This document shows, piece after piece, positions 1 to 7,920 of a stretch of DNA of 8,880 nucleotides. A program made the translations under genes and the position numbers. The stretch's first letter is position 1; each line of letters begins with the position of its first letter. This DNA is from Nitriliruptoraceae bacterium (lineage in GTDB: Bacteria; Actinomycetota; Nitriliruptoria; Nitriliruptorales; Nitriliruptoraceae): contig SLQK01000071.1 of NCBI GenBank assembly GCA_007131525.1, forward strand, positions 1 through 8,880, given 5' to 3'. Under the pieces are notes generated by a model. It saw only the letters and a program-made list of their open reading frames with translations. It made no database searches and was not told the origin of the DNA.

Positions 1-1585
<1,585 letters not shown>

Positions 1586-1589
<4 letters not shown>

Positions 1590-2926
1590 GCGACCACCAG
1601 GAGCCCCCGGGCGGCGCACCGCGCCCCGGCGAGCACGAGGAGCCCGCGAGCGAGCCCCCTCCGGGCGACGTGCTGCTCGACGAGGACGAGATCGCGCAGG
1701 CGGAGATCGAGGCCGCCGCCGAGCGGGCCGCCGACGCCAAGAGCGTCGGGCTGGAGGCCGGGTTCGGGGAGCGCCTCGTCGCCGCGCTGACCGGCACCAG
1801 CGTGATCGTGACCGTGCTGGCCTTCGTCTCCGCGCTGTTCATCGGCGCCTTCATCATCGCCTTCAGCGAGGACTCGGTCCGGCAGGCGCTTGGCTACTTC
1901 TTCGCCCAGCCCCAGGATGCGTTCCGGGCGGCGGGGGACGCGGTGTTCAGCGCCTACCGGGCCCTGGTCCAGGGCTCGCTGGGTGGCACCACGCAGCTGT
2001 CCGAGACCTTCGTGACGGCCACACCGCTGATCCTCACCGGGCTGGCCGTGGCCGTCCCGCTGCGGGCGGCGCTGTTCAACATCGGCGCCGAGGGCCAGTT
2101 CGTGGCCGGCGGCATGATGGCCGGTCTGGTCGGCTTCGGGCTCACCGGCCTGCCCATGGTGGTCCACCTGCCACTGGCGGTGGCGGCTGGCGTGCTCGCC
2201 GGGGGGCTGTACGGGTGGATCCCGGGGATCCTCAAGGCCCGTACCGGGGCGCATGAGGTCATCTCGACGATCATGCTCAACAACATCGCCCTGCTGGTCA
2301 GCGGGTACCTGATCTCCACCACCCTGTTCCGGCGTCCCGACCGCACCGACCCGATCTCCAGGTCGGTCGAGGAGTCGGCCCGCTTCCCGCGGCTGATCCC
2401 GTGGGAACCGGGGCTGCGCGTCAACACCAGCCTGCTGATGGCCATCGCCCTGGCGGTGGTGATCTTCTGGCTCGTGGAGCGCTCGACCCGCGGCTTCGAG
2501 CTCAACGCCGTCGGGCTCAACCCCTCGGCGGCCACAGCCGCCGGGATGAACCCGGCCCGCACCCTGGTCACGGCCATGACCGTCGGGGGCGCCATGGCCG
2601 GCGCGGCCGGTGCCGCGGTGATCCTCGGGTTGCAGTACCGGCTCACGATCGGCTTCTCGGCCGGTATCGGGTTCAGTGGGATCACGGTCGCCCTGCTCGG
2701 TCGCGGGCGCATCGGTGGGACCGTGGCCGCCGGGATCCTGATCGGTGCCCTGCAGGTCGGTGGCCGCAACATGCAGGCCCAGACCGGCACCTCGCTGGAG
2801 CTCGCCCTGGTGATCCAGGCACTGATCATCGTCTTCATCGCCGCGCCCGGGCTGGTGCGTGCGATCTTCCGGATCAAGGCCGATGACCTCGCCACCGGCC
2901 AGGTCGCGAAGGGGTGGGGCGCATGA
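1586..2926 (+). CDS. ABC importer permease, BPD_transp_2 family (NupP/YufP-like)
   Basis: This is the first of two integral membrane subunits forming the translocation path of the nucleoside-type importer. The ATG at 1586 overlaps the ATPase stop and has a good ribosome binding site, giving 446 residues; the frame is open far upstream but only as a shadow of the ATPase gene. Residues 1-60 are a hydrophilic, Pro- and Glu-rich cytoplasmic tail ending in an Ala/Glu-rich probable helix. The first membrane segment is about 71-93. The family hallmarks are FNIGAEGQF (164-172), the HEVISTIMLNNIA stretch (223-235), and the cytoplasmic loop with VGLNPSAATAAGMN (309-322), which resembles the ATPase-contacting loop of this family. 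Several further hydrophobic helices follow, up to about residue 422. The long acidic N-tail is longer than in many homologues. The next gene starts in the ATGA overlap at the stop codon. Family assignment is firm; the substrate is inferred. Confidence 0.92.
2908..2914 (+). promoter_or_regulatory. Ribosome binding site for the second permease gene
   Basis: GAAGGGG ends 8 bases before the ATG at 2923, and a second G-run follows at 2916-2919. It favours the ATG at 2923 over an in-frame GTG at 2914, which would lie inside the binding site. This start also produces the ATGA overlap seen at the previous gene junction. Confidence 0.5.
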
Positions 2927-4179
2927 GCCAGACCACGTTGGCCCCGGCCGCACAGCGCCGCCGCGAGCGCCGGTTCGGGATGTTCTCGGTGCTGCTGCTC
3001 GCGGTCATGCTCGGGGTGTTCGCCTCGACCACCCGGGGCGATCGCGCGACCTTCATCCTCAACGACGCCCGGGGCCAGCTGTTCGAGCTTCCCGATCTCG
3101 TGCTGCCCGTCCTGCCGACCGTGGTCCTGCTGTCCGCGGTCGTGGCCGGCATCGCCGCCCGGCAGTTCACCCGCGGCTTCGGCTCCCGTGCCGTGGTGAT
3201 CGTCGGCGTCGTCGCGTTGCTGTTCGTGATCGCGTTCCTCACCTGGGCAGCCGCCGGAGGCCAGCTGTCGGTGGTGGGCCTGCTGCGCGGCTCGCTGGCC
3301 CGGGCGACACCGATCGCGCTCGGCGCCATGGCCGGGGTGCTGTGCGAACGCGCCGGCGTGATCAACATCGCCATCGAGGGCCAGTTCCTGGCCGGGGCCT
3401 TCACCGCCGCCGTCGTGTCCTCGATCGCCAGCAACCCGTGGGTGGGCCTGCTCGGCGGGATCTCCGCCGGCGTGCTGGTCGCCTTCATGCTGGCCGGGTT
3501 GTCGATCAAGTTCCAGGCCGACCAGATCGTGGTCGGGGTGGTCCTGATCGTGTTCGCGACCGGGGTGACGTCCTTCCTCAACACCCAGGTCCTGTCAGGC
3601 AACCCGCAGCTCAACTCACCGACGCGCTTCACCGCGATCGCGGTGCCCGTGCTCAGCGAGATCCCGCTGATCGGACCGGTGCTGTTCCGGCAGTCGCTGC
3701 TGGTGTTCGGCATGATCGCCGCGGTGATCATCCTGCAGTACGGGCTGTTCCAGACGAGGTGGGGGCTGCGCCTGCGCTCGGTCGGCGAGCACCCCAAGGC
3801 CGCGGACACCGTCGGCATCCACGTGCTAGCCACCCGGTACAAGGCCGTCCTGCTCGGCGGTGTCTTCGCCGGGATCGGTGGCTCGTGGTGGACGCTGGAT
3901 GCGGTCGGGCAGTTCTCCCGGGAGATGACCGGGGGCCGGGGCTTCATCGCCCTGGCCGCGATGCTGGTCGGGCGCTACAGCCCCGTCGGCGCCTTCGGCG
4001 CGGCGCTGATCTTCGGCTTCTCCGACCAGCTCGCCACCTCGCTGCAGCTGCTGCGCGTGCCCGTGCCCTCGGATCTGCTGCTGACCGCCCCCTACCTCGT
4101 CACGATCGTGGTCGTGGCCGGTCTGATCGGGCGGCTCCGGGTGCCGGCCGCCGACGGCAAGCCCTACGTCAAGCAGTGA
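2923..4179 (+). CDS. ABC importer permease, BPD_transp_2 family (NupQ/YufQ-like)
   Basis: This is the second membrane subunit, expected to pair with the preceding permease as a heterodimer on the double-domain ATPase. The ATG at 2923 gives 418 residues. A short basic N-terminus (QRRRERR, 11-17) precedes the first helix at about 20-36, as expected for a cytoplasmic N-terminus. Helices follow at roughly 60-80 and 89-110. Family hallmarks are CERAGVINIAIEGQF (141-155), the coupling-loop-like SVGEHPKAADTVGI (286-299), and MTGGRGFIALAAMLVGRYSP (335-354). The protein is longer at the front than minimal members of the family because of the extra N-terminal helices. It is the last gene of the operon: a strong hairpin begins about 35 bases after the stop and the next gene converges. 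No cytidine deaminase, thymidine phosphorylase or adenosine deaminase gene follows, although such genes often accompany these transporters in actinobacteria. Confidence 0.92.
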   Translation: MSQTTLAPAAQRRRERRFGMFSVLLLAVMLGVFASTTRGDRATFILNDARGQLFELPDLVLPVLPTVVLLSAVVAGIAARQFTRGFGSRAVVIVGVVALLFVIAFLTWAAAGGQLSVVGLLRGSLARATPIALGAMAGVLCERAGVINIAIEGQFLAGAFTAAVVSSIASNPWVGLLGGISAGVLVAFMLAGLSIKFQADQIVVGVVLIVFATGVTSFLNTQVLSGNPQLNSPTRFTAIAVPVLSEIPLIGPVLFRQSLLVFGMIAAVIILQYGLFQTRWGLRLRSVGEHPKAADTVGIHVLATRYKAVLLGGVFAGIGGSWWTLDAVGQFSREMTGGRGFIALAAMLVGRYSPVGAFGAALIFGFSDQLATSLQLLRVPVPSDLLLTAPYLVTIVVVAGLIGRLRVPAADGKPYVKQ

Positions 4180-4214
4180 CCCGGGCCGTCGTGCCGCCAC
4201 CACGGCGCTGACGG

Positions 4215-4242
4215 GTGGAGCCGCCCCGCAGGGCGGCTCCAC
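4215..4242. terminator. Bidirectional hairpin terminator between convergent genes
   Basis: GTGGAGCCGCCC (4215-4226) and its exact reverse complement (4231-4242) form a perfect 12-bp, very GC-rich stem with a 4-base loop (4227-4230). It lies between the transporter operon stop (4179) and the aminotransferase stop (4264), so it can serve both directions. There is no T-run on either side, which is common for intrinsic terminators in high-GC actinobacteria. A second, weaker hairpin at 4239-4260 (outer arms CCACG and CGTGG) shares bases with this one, so the two cannot form together. Confidence 0.75.
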
Positions 4243-4263
4243 GGCCACGCGGCACCGTGGGAC

Positions 4264-5454
4264 TCAGCTCTGCAGCAGGGTCCCGATGCGGGTGATGCCC
4301 TCCACCAGGTCCTCGTCGCTGAGCGCGTAGGACAGCCGGGCGTAGCCGGGGGCACCGAAGGCCTCGCCGGGCACGACCGCCACCTTCGCCTCCTCGAGCA
4401 GCACCTCGGCGAGATCCAGGGTCGACCCGACCTGGCGGCCGGCGACCTGCTGCCCGAGGTAGGACTCGAAGGACGGGAACACGTAGAACGCGCCCGTCGG
4501 CTCGAACACGCTCACCCCGGGGATCGCGGACAGCGCGTCGACCGCGACACGGCGGCGGCGGTCGAAGGCCTGCCGCATGGCCTCCGCGGGCTCCTGGTCG
4601 CCGGTGATCGCCTCCAGCGCGGCCGCCTGGGCGACGTTGCAGACGTTGGAGGTCACCTGGCTCTGCAGCTTGGCCATGCCCGAGGCCACGTCCACCGGAG
4701 CGATGGCCCAGCCGACCCGCCACCCGGTCATCGCGTAGGTCTTGGCCACCCCGCTGGTGATGATGGTCCGGGGCGCGGCGTCGGGAGCGACCGCCGGCAG
4801 GGAGGTGAACACGGTGTCGCCGTAGACCAGACGGTCGTAGATCTCGTCGGTGATCACCCAGATGCCGTGCTCCGCGGCCCAGTTGCCGACCGCGGCGGTG
4901 GCCTCGGGCGGGTAGACCGCACCGGTCGGGTTCGACGGGGAGACGAACACCAGCGCCTTGGTCCGCTCGGTCCGGGCCTGCTCGAGCTGGTCGATGGTGG
5001 CCTGGAAGCCGGCGTCCCCGGTGGTGGGGACGACCACGGGGACCCCACCGGCGAGCTTGATCTGCTCCGGGTAGCTGACCCAGTAGGGGGCGGGGACGAT
5101 CACCTCGTCACCCTCGTCGAGCAGGGTCATGAAGACGTTGTAGAGCGCGTGCTTGCCGCCGTTGGCCAGCACCACCTCGGCGGGGGAGATCGTGCGCCCC
5201 GCGGTCCTCGAGGTCACCTCGGCGATCGCCTGGCGCAGTGCCGGCTGGCCGGGGGCCGGGGTGTAGCGGTGGGAGGCGGGCAGCTCGGCCGCCCGCTGGG
5301 CGGCAGCGACGATGTGGGGGGGTGTGGGGAAGTCGGGCTCACCGGCGCCGAAGCCGATGACCGGCTCGCCGGCGGCCTTGAGGGCCTTGGCCTTGGCGTC
5401 CACCGCCTGGGTCGGTGACGCTTCCATCTCGCGGATACGACGGGCCAGTGACAC
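4264..5454 (-). CDS. Aspartate-type PLP-dependent aminotransferase (class I/II, subgroup Ib)
   Basis: This fold-type I aminotransferase probably moves an amino group between aspartate or another amino acid and 2-oxoglutarate; prephenate or other keto acids are also possible in this subgroup. I chose the GTG at 5454 (396 residues) because the protein then begins MSLARRIREMEASPT, which matches the usual N-terminus of Thermus-type AspAT. The ATG at 5427 is the alternative, and neither start has a strong ribosome binding site. Visible features: GAGEPDFPTP (37-46), NGGKHALYN (98-106), the cofactor-stacking Tyr124-Trp125, SPSNPTG with Asn175, Asp203 and Tyr206, the Schiff-base Lys238 in SGVAKTYAMTGWR, and the carboxylate-binding Arg373 in ARLSYA. 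From knowledge of the family, Lys101 corresponds to the residue that contacts the acidic side chain in Thermus AspAT, favouring Asp/Glu. The gene diverges from serC and converges on the transporter operon. Confidence 0.9.
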   Translation of the reverse strand: MSLARRIREMEASPTQAVDAKAKALKAAGEPVIGFGAGEPDFPTPPHIVAAAQRAAELPASHRYTPAPGQPALRQAIAEVTSRTAGRTISPAEVVLANGGKHALYNVFMTLLDEGDEVIVPAPYWVSYPEQIKLAGGVPVVVPTTGDAGFQATIDQLEQARTERTKALVFVSPSNPTGAVYPPEATAAVGNWAAEHGIWVITDEIYDRLVYGDTVFTSLPAVAPDAAPRTIITSGVAKTYAMTGWRVGWAIAPVDVASGMAKLQSQVTSNVCNVAQAAALEAITGDQEPAEAMRQAFDRRRRVAVDALSAIPGVSVFEPTGAFYVFPSFESYLGQQVAGRQVGSTLDLAEVLLEEAKVAVVPGEAFGAPGYARLSYALSDEDLVEGITRIGTLLQS

Positions 5455-5529
5455 GATGTGCTCGATTGTCTCGGTGGTCGGCAGGCTCGCTGCCACGCGC
5501 GGCGCCGGGGCCGGCCGCGCCAACCGAGT

Positions 5530-5535
5530 AGCGTA
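5530..5535 (-). promoter_or_regulatory. Possible -10 element for the aminotransferase gene
   Basis: On the minus strand TACGCT matches the actinobacterial TANNNT pattern and would place transcription start near 5523, about 70 bases before the GTG at 5454. No convincing -35 lies at the right distance; the inverted repeat at 5551-5560 occupies that position instead. This is a weak call based on a short motif. Confidence 0.2.
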
Positions 5536-5550
5536 GCGGTAGGCCCCTCG

Positions 5551-5584
5551 CACCCCGGTGAGGGCGAAGGTCCCCACCCGGTGG
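5551..5584. promoter_or_regulatory. Pair of inverted repeats in the divergent intergenic region, possible operator
   Basis: Two small inverted repeats of similar sequence lie between the divergent aminotransferase genes: CACCCCGGTG (5551-5560) and CCACCCGGTGG (5574-5584). Both are built from CACC and GGTG half-sites around one or two C bases, and their centres are about 23.5 bp apart, roughly two helical turns. The rest of the 5455-5650 gap shows no RNA gene or riboswitch that I can recognise. A TTGACT at 5605-5610 could be a -35 for serC, but no -10 follows at the right distance. An operator role is inference. Confidence 0.3.
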
Positions 5585-5638
5585 CCAGCGGCCCACGCCA
5601 GCGCTTGACTGCAAGGTGCCCCCGCTCCCCACGCGCCC

Positions 5639-5642
5639 GGAG
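5639..5642 (+). promoter_or_regulatory. Ribosome binding site for serC
   Basis: GGAG ends 8 bases before the ATG at 5651. It supports that start, which also gives the N-terminus expected for a mycobacterial-type SerC. Confidence 0.5.
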
Positions 5643-5650
5643 TCACCATC

Positions 5651-6775
5651 ATGTCCGCGTCCGATCTGCGCATCCCCAGCGATCTGCTCCCACGCGACGG
5701 CCGGTTCGGCTGCGGGCCGAGCAAGGTCCGCCCCGAGGCCGTGCAACGGCTCGCCGCGGTCGCCGACGACCTGCTGGGCACCTCCCACCGTCAGCCCCGG
5801 GTCCGGGCCGAGGTCCAGCGGCTGCGTGAGGGGGTCGCCCAGCTGTTCGGTCTGCCCGACGGCTACGAGGTGCTGGTGACCGTCGGTGGTGCGACCGCGT
5901 TCTGGGAGTCCGCCGCCTTCGCGCTCGTCGAGCAGCGCGCCCGCCACTACGCCTTCGGGGAGTTCAGCGGCAAGTTCGCCGCGGCCACCGCCGCCGCGCC
6001 GTGGCTCGAGGACCCCGACGTCGTCACGGGAGCACCCGGGACCCGACCCGAGGCCACGCCGGCCCCTGGGTGCGACGTCCAGGCCTTCACCCACAACGAG
6101 ACCTCAACCGGGGTGATGCAGGATCCGGTGCGCCTCGACGACGCCCTGGTGCTGGTGGACGCGACCTCCGGCGCGGGTGGCCTGCCCGTCGACCTGACCG
6201 CCACCGACGTCTACTACTTCAGCCTGCAGAAGGGGTTCGCTGCCGAGGGCGGGCTGACGGTCGCGCTGCTGTCGCCGGCGGCGGTCGAGCGCATCGAGCG
6301 CATCAGCGCCTCGGGCCGCTACATCCCGACGTTCCTGGACCTCGCGACCGCACTCGACAACAGCCGCAAGCAGCAGACCTACAACACCCCATCGGTCTCC
6401 ACGGTGTTCCTGGCCGCGGAGCAGGTGGACTGGATGCTCGACACCTTCGGCGACCTCGCGGGCGTCGTCGCCGCCCAGCGGGACAAGGCGGCGGTGCTGT
6501 ACGGCTGGGCCGACGCCCGGGCCTGGGCCCGCCCCTTCGTCACCGATCCCGACTCACGGTCGCTGGTGGTCGCGACCATCGACCTCGACGACGACGTCCC
6601 CGGCGAGCAGGTCACCGCGGTGCTCAGGGCCCATGGGGTCCTCGACACCGAGCCCTACCGCAAGCTCGGGCGGAACCAGCTACGGGTCGGCATGTTCCCG
6701 GCGATCGACCAGGCTGATCTCGAGGCCTACACGGCCTGCGTCGACCACGTCGTCTCGCAGTTGCCACCGAGCTGA
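5651..6775 (+). CDS. serC: Phosphoserine aminotransferase, actinobacterial type
   Basis: This enzyme converts 3-phosphohydroxypyruvate and glutamate to 3-phosphoserine and 2-oxoglutarate, the second step of serine biosynthesis, and in many bacteria also acts in pyridoxal phosphate synthesis. The 374 residues match the length and order of the Mycobacterium tuberculosis SerC as I remember it. Conserved stretches: DGRFGCGPSKVR (16-27), GTSHRQ (43-48), GGATAFW (79-85), AFGEFSGKFA (101-110), HNETSTGV (148-155), DATSGAGGLPVD with the cofactor Asp170 (170-181), the Schiff-base Lys194 in SLQKGFAAEGG, YNTPS (244-248), and DTEPYRKLGRNQLRVGMFP (332-350), whose arginines probably bind the phosphate and carboxylate. 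The ATG start has a GGAG sequence before it. It diverges from an AspAT-type gene, and no serA or serB is in view. Its last 96 bases overlap the 3' end of the GGDEF gene on the other strand. Confidence 0.96.
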   Translation: MSASDLRIPSDLLPRDGRFGCGPSKVRPEAVQRLAAVADDLLGTSHRQPRVRAEVQRLREGVAQLFGLPDGYEVLVTVGGATAFWESAAFALVEQRARHYAFGEFSGKFAAATAAAPWLEDPDVVTGAPGTRPEATPAPGCDVQAFTHNETSTGVMQDPVRLDDALVLVDATSGAGGLPVDLTATDVYYFSLQKGFAAEGGLTVALLSPAAVERIERISASGRYIPTFLDLATALDNSRKQQTYNTPSVSTVFLAAEQVDWMLDTFGDLAGVVAAQRDKAAVLYGWADARAWARPFVTDPDSRSLVVATIDLDDDVPGEQVTAVLRAHGVLDTEPYRKLGRNQLRVGMFPAIDQADLEAYTACVDHVVSQLPPS

Positions 6776-7840
6776 GGACAGCGGCGCCGGTCCTGCACCC
6801 GTCACCCCGGCGTCGACCAGGCGGGTACACCCGCGGCCGGCGGCCTTGGCGGCGAACAGCGCCTCCTCGGCGCGCTCCAGCAGCTCAGCCGGGGCGAGCG
6901 GACCCTGCGTCCACCCCACCCCGATGCTGAGCGTCACCGCGGCGCCGGTGGCGGACCACCGGTCGTGCACCCGCTCAGCGGCCCCGTGGGCCACGGCGAA
7001 GGGCACCCCGGCCAGCACGACCACGAACACGTCACCGCCTGGCCGGCTGACGAGGTCGTCGGCTCGGCAGACCTCCCGCAAGGTGGCGACGACCGACCGC
7101 AGCAGGTCGTCGCCAGCGCGGTGACCGTGGGTGCGGTTGACGCGCTTCAGGCCGTCGACACCGACGGCCAGCACCGCCAGGGGCTCGGAGGGGCCGGTGG
7201 CGGCGACCACGGCGGCCAGGCGCTGGTGCAGCCCCTGGTGGTTGAGCGCACCGGTGAGGACGTCGGTGTGCTCCACGGGCTGGGGCGCGGCCGTGAGGGC
7301 CGCCAACCGCTGGCGCGCACCGAGCGGTCGCAGCGCCCCGAGCCTGGTCACCACGGCGACGGCGGCGAGGAGGAGCAGGCCGGTCAGCGTCGCCGACCAC
7401 GACGCGCCATCGAGGATCGCGATGGCGCCGAACGACCCCAGCACACCCCCCGTCAGCAGCCCGGCGGTCGCCGTCGGGGTCGCTCGGGCCGCGACCACCG
7501 CGACGAGGGCGAACAGCAGGACCAGCGGGCTCGTCGTGCCGCCGCCGAGCCACACCGCCGTCGCCGCCGTCAGGACGAGGAGGAGACCCCACGGCAGCGA
7601 CGTCGGTGCGGCCCGGTCCGTGCCCGCTCGGTGCTGGTGGCCAGCACGGATGACCGCCACGCCGGCCAGCACCGTGACCGCGATCCCCAGCGCGAGCAGT
7701 GCCGTGCGCCCCGCCACGTCCCCGACGCTCAGCGCGGCGAGCACCACCGTCAGCCCCGTGAGCAGGGCGGCCACCTTCTCCGGACTGGGCGGCACCCGCC
7801 ACGAGGTGGCGTGCGGCTCCGGGCTGGCGTGCGCCTCCAT
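6680..7840 (-). CDS. Six-helix membrane protein with degenerate GGDEF domain
   Basis: The N-terminal half is a membrane sensor-like module; the C-terminal half is a GGDEF domain. The ATG at 7840 gives 386 residues; an upstream TTG at 7876 would add 12. I prefer the ATG because a promoter-like sequence ends 7 bases before it. Numbering from the TTG: hydrophobic helices at about 34-52, 57-77, 96-110, 115-132, 136-155 and 160-177, then DVLTGALNHQG (205-215), the family's opening motif. The metal loop reads GVDGLKRVN (239-247), with Gly in place of the first metal-binding Asp. The signature is GGDVF (280-284), with Val in place of the catalytic Glu. The RxxD inhibitory site (Arg271-Asp274, five residues before the signature) is intact, as is SIGVGW (317-322). 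These changes predict loss of diguanylate cyclase activity while c-di-GMP binding may remain. About 45 residues follow the domain; the last 31 codons overlap serC antisense. Confidence 0.85.
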   Translation of the reverse strand: MEAHASPEPHATSWRVPPSPEKVAALLTGLTVVLAALSVGDVAGRTALLALGIAVTVLAGVAVIRAGHQHRAGTDRAAPTSLPWGLLLVLTAATAVWLGGGTTSPLVLLFALVAVVAARATPTATAGLLTGGVLGSFGAIAILDGASWSATLTGLLLLAAVAVVTRLGALRPLGARQRLAALTAAPQPVEHTDVLTGALNHQGLHQRLAAVVAATGPSEPLAVLAVGVDGLKRVNRTHGHRAGDDLLRSVVATLREVCRADDLVSRPGGDVFVVVLAGVPFAVAHGAAERVHDRWSATGAAVTLSIGVGWTQGPLAPAELLERAEEALFAAKAAGRGCTRLVDAGVTGAGPAPLSSARWQLRDDVVDAGRVGLEISLVDRREHADP

Positions 7841-7847
7841 GCCATGA

Positions 7848-7876
7848 GGTATCGACACACCGACGGGCCGGCTCAA
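7848..7876 (-). promoter_or_regulatory. Possible promoter for the GGDEF gene, suggesting a leaderless transcript
   Basis: On the minus strand TTGAGC (7876-7871) is followed after exactly 17 bases by GATACC (7853-7848), and the ATG at 7840 begins 7 bases later. The -35 matches TTGACA at four or five positions depending on alignment tolerance, while the -10 is poor (three of six). If it is real, transcription would begin at or very near the ATG, which would explain the absence of a ribosome binding site there. Leaderless mRNAs are common in actinobacteria. Confidence 0.3.
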
Positions 7877-7920
7877 GCCCCGTTCTGCTGCACGTCATCG
7901 ACGCAGGAGAGCGGGAGCGG

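Noticed and set aside
5605..5633. TTGACT as the -35 of a serC promoter
   Set aside because: No TANNNT-like -10 occurs at 16-19 bp downstream; the sequence there is C-rich.
5455..5781. In-frame N-terminal extension of the AspAT gene giving a 505-residue protein
   Set aside because: The extension crosses the intergenic region and runs antisense into serC. The protein family begins close to the GTG at 5454, and the extra residues show no family similarity that I recognise.
6775..6794. AGGAC/GTCCT pairing just after the serC stop as a terminator
   Set aside because: The outer stem is only five pairs and the interior does not pair well. It also lies inside the GGDEF coding tail.
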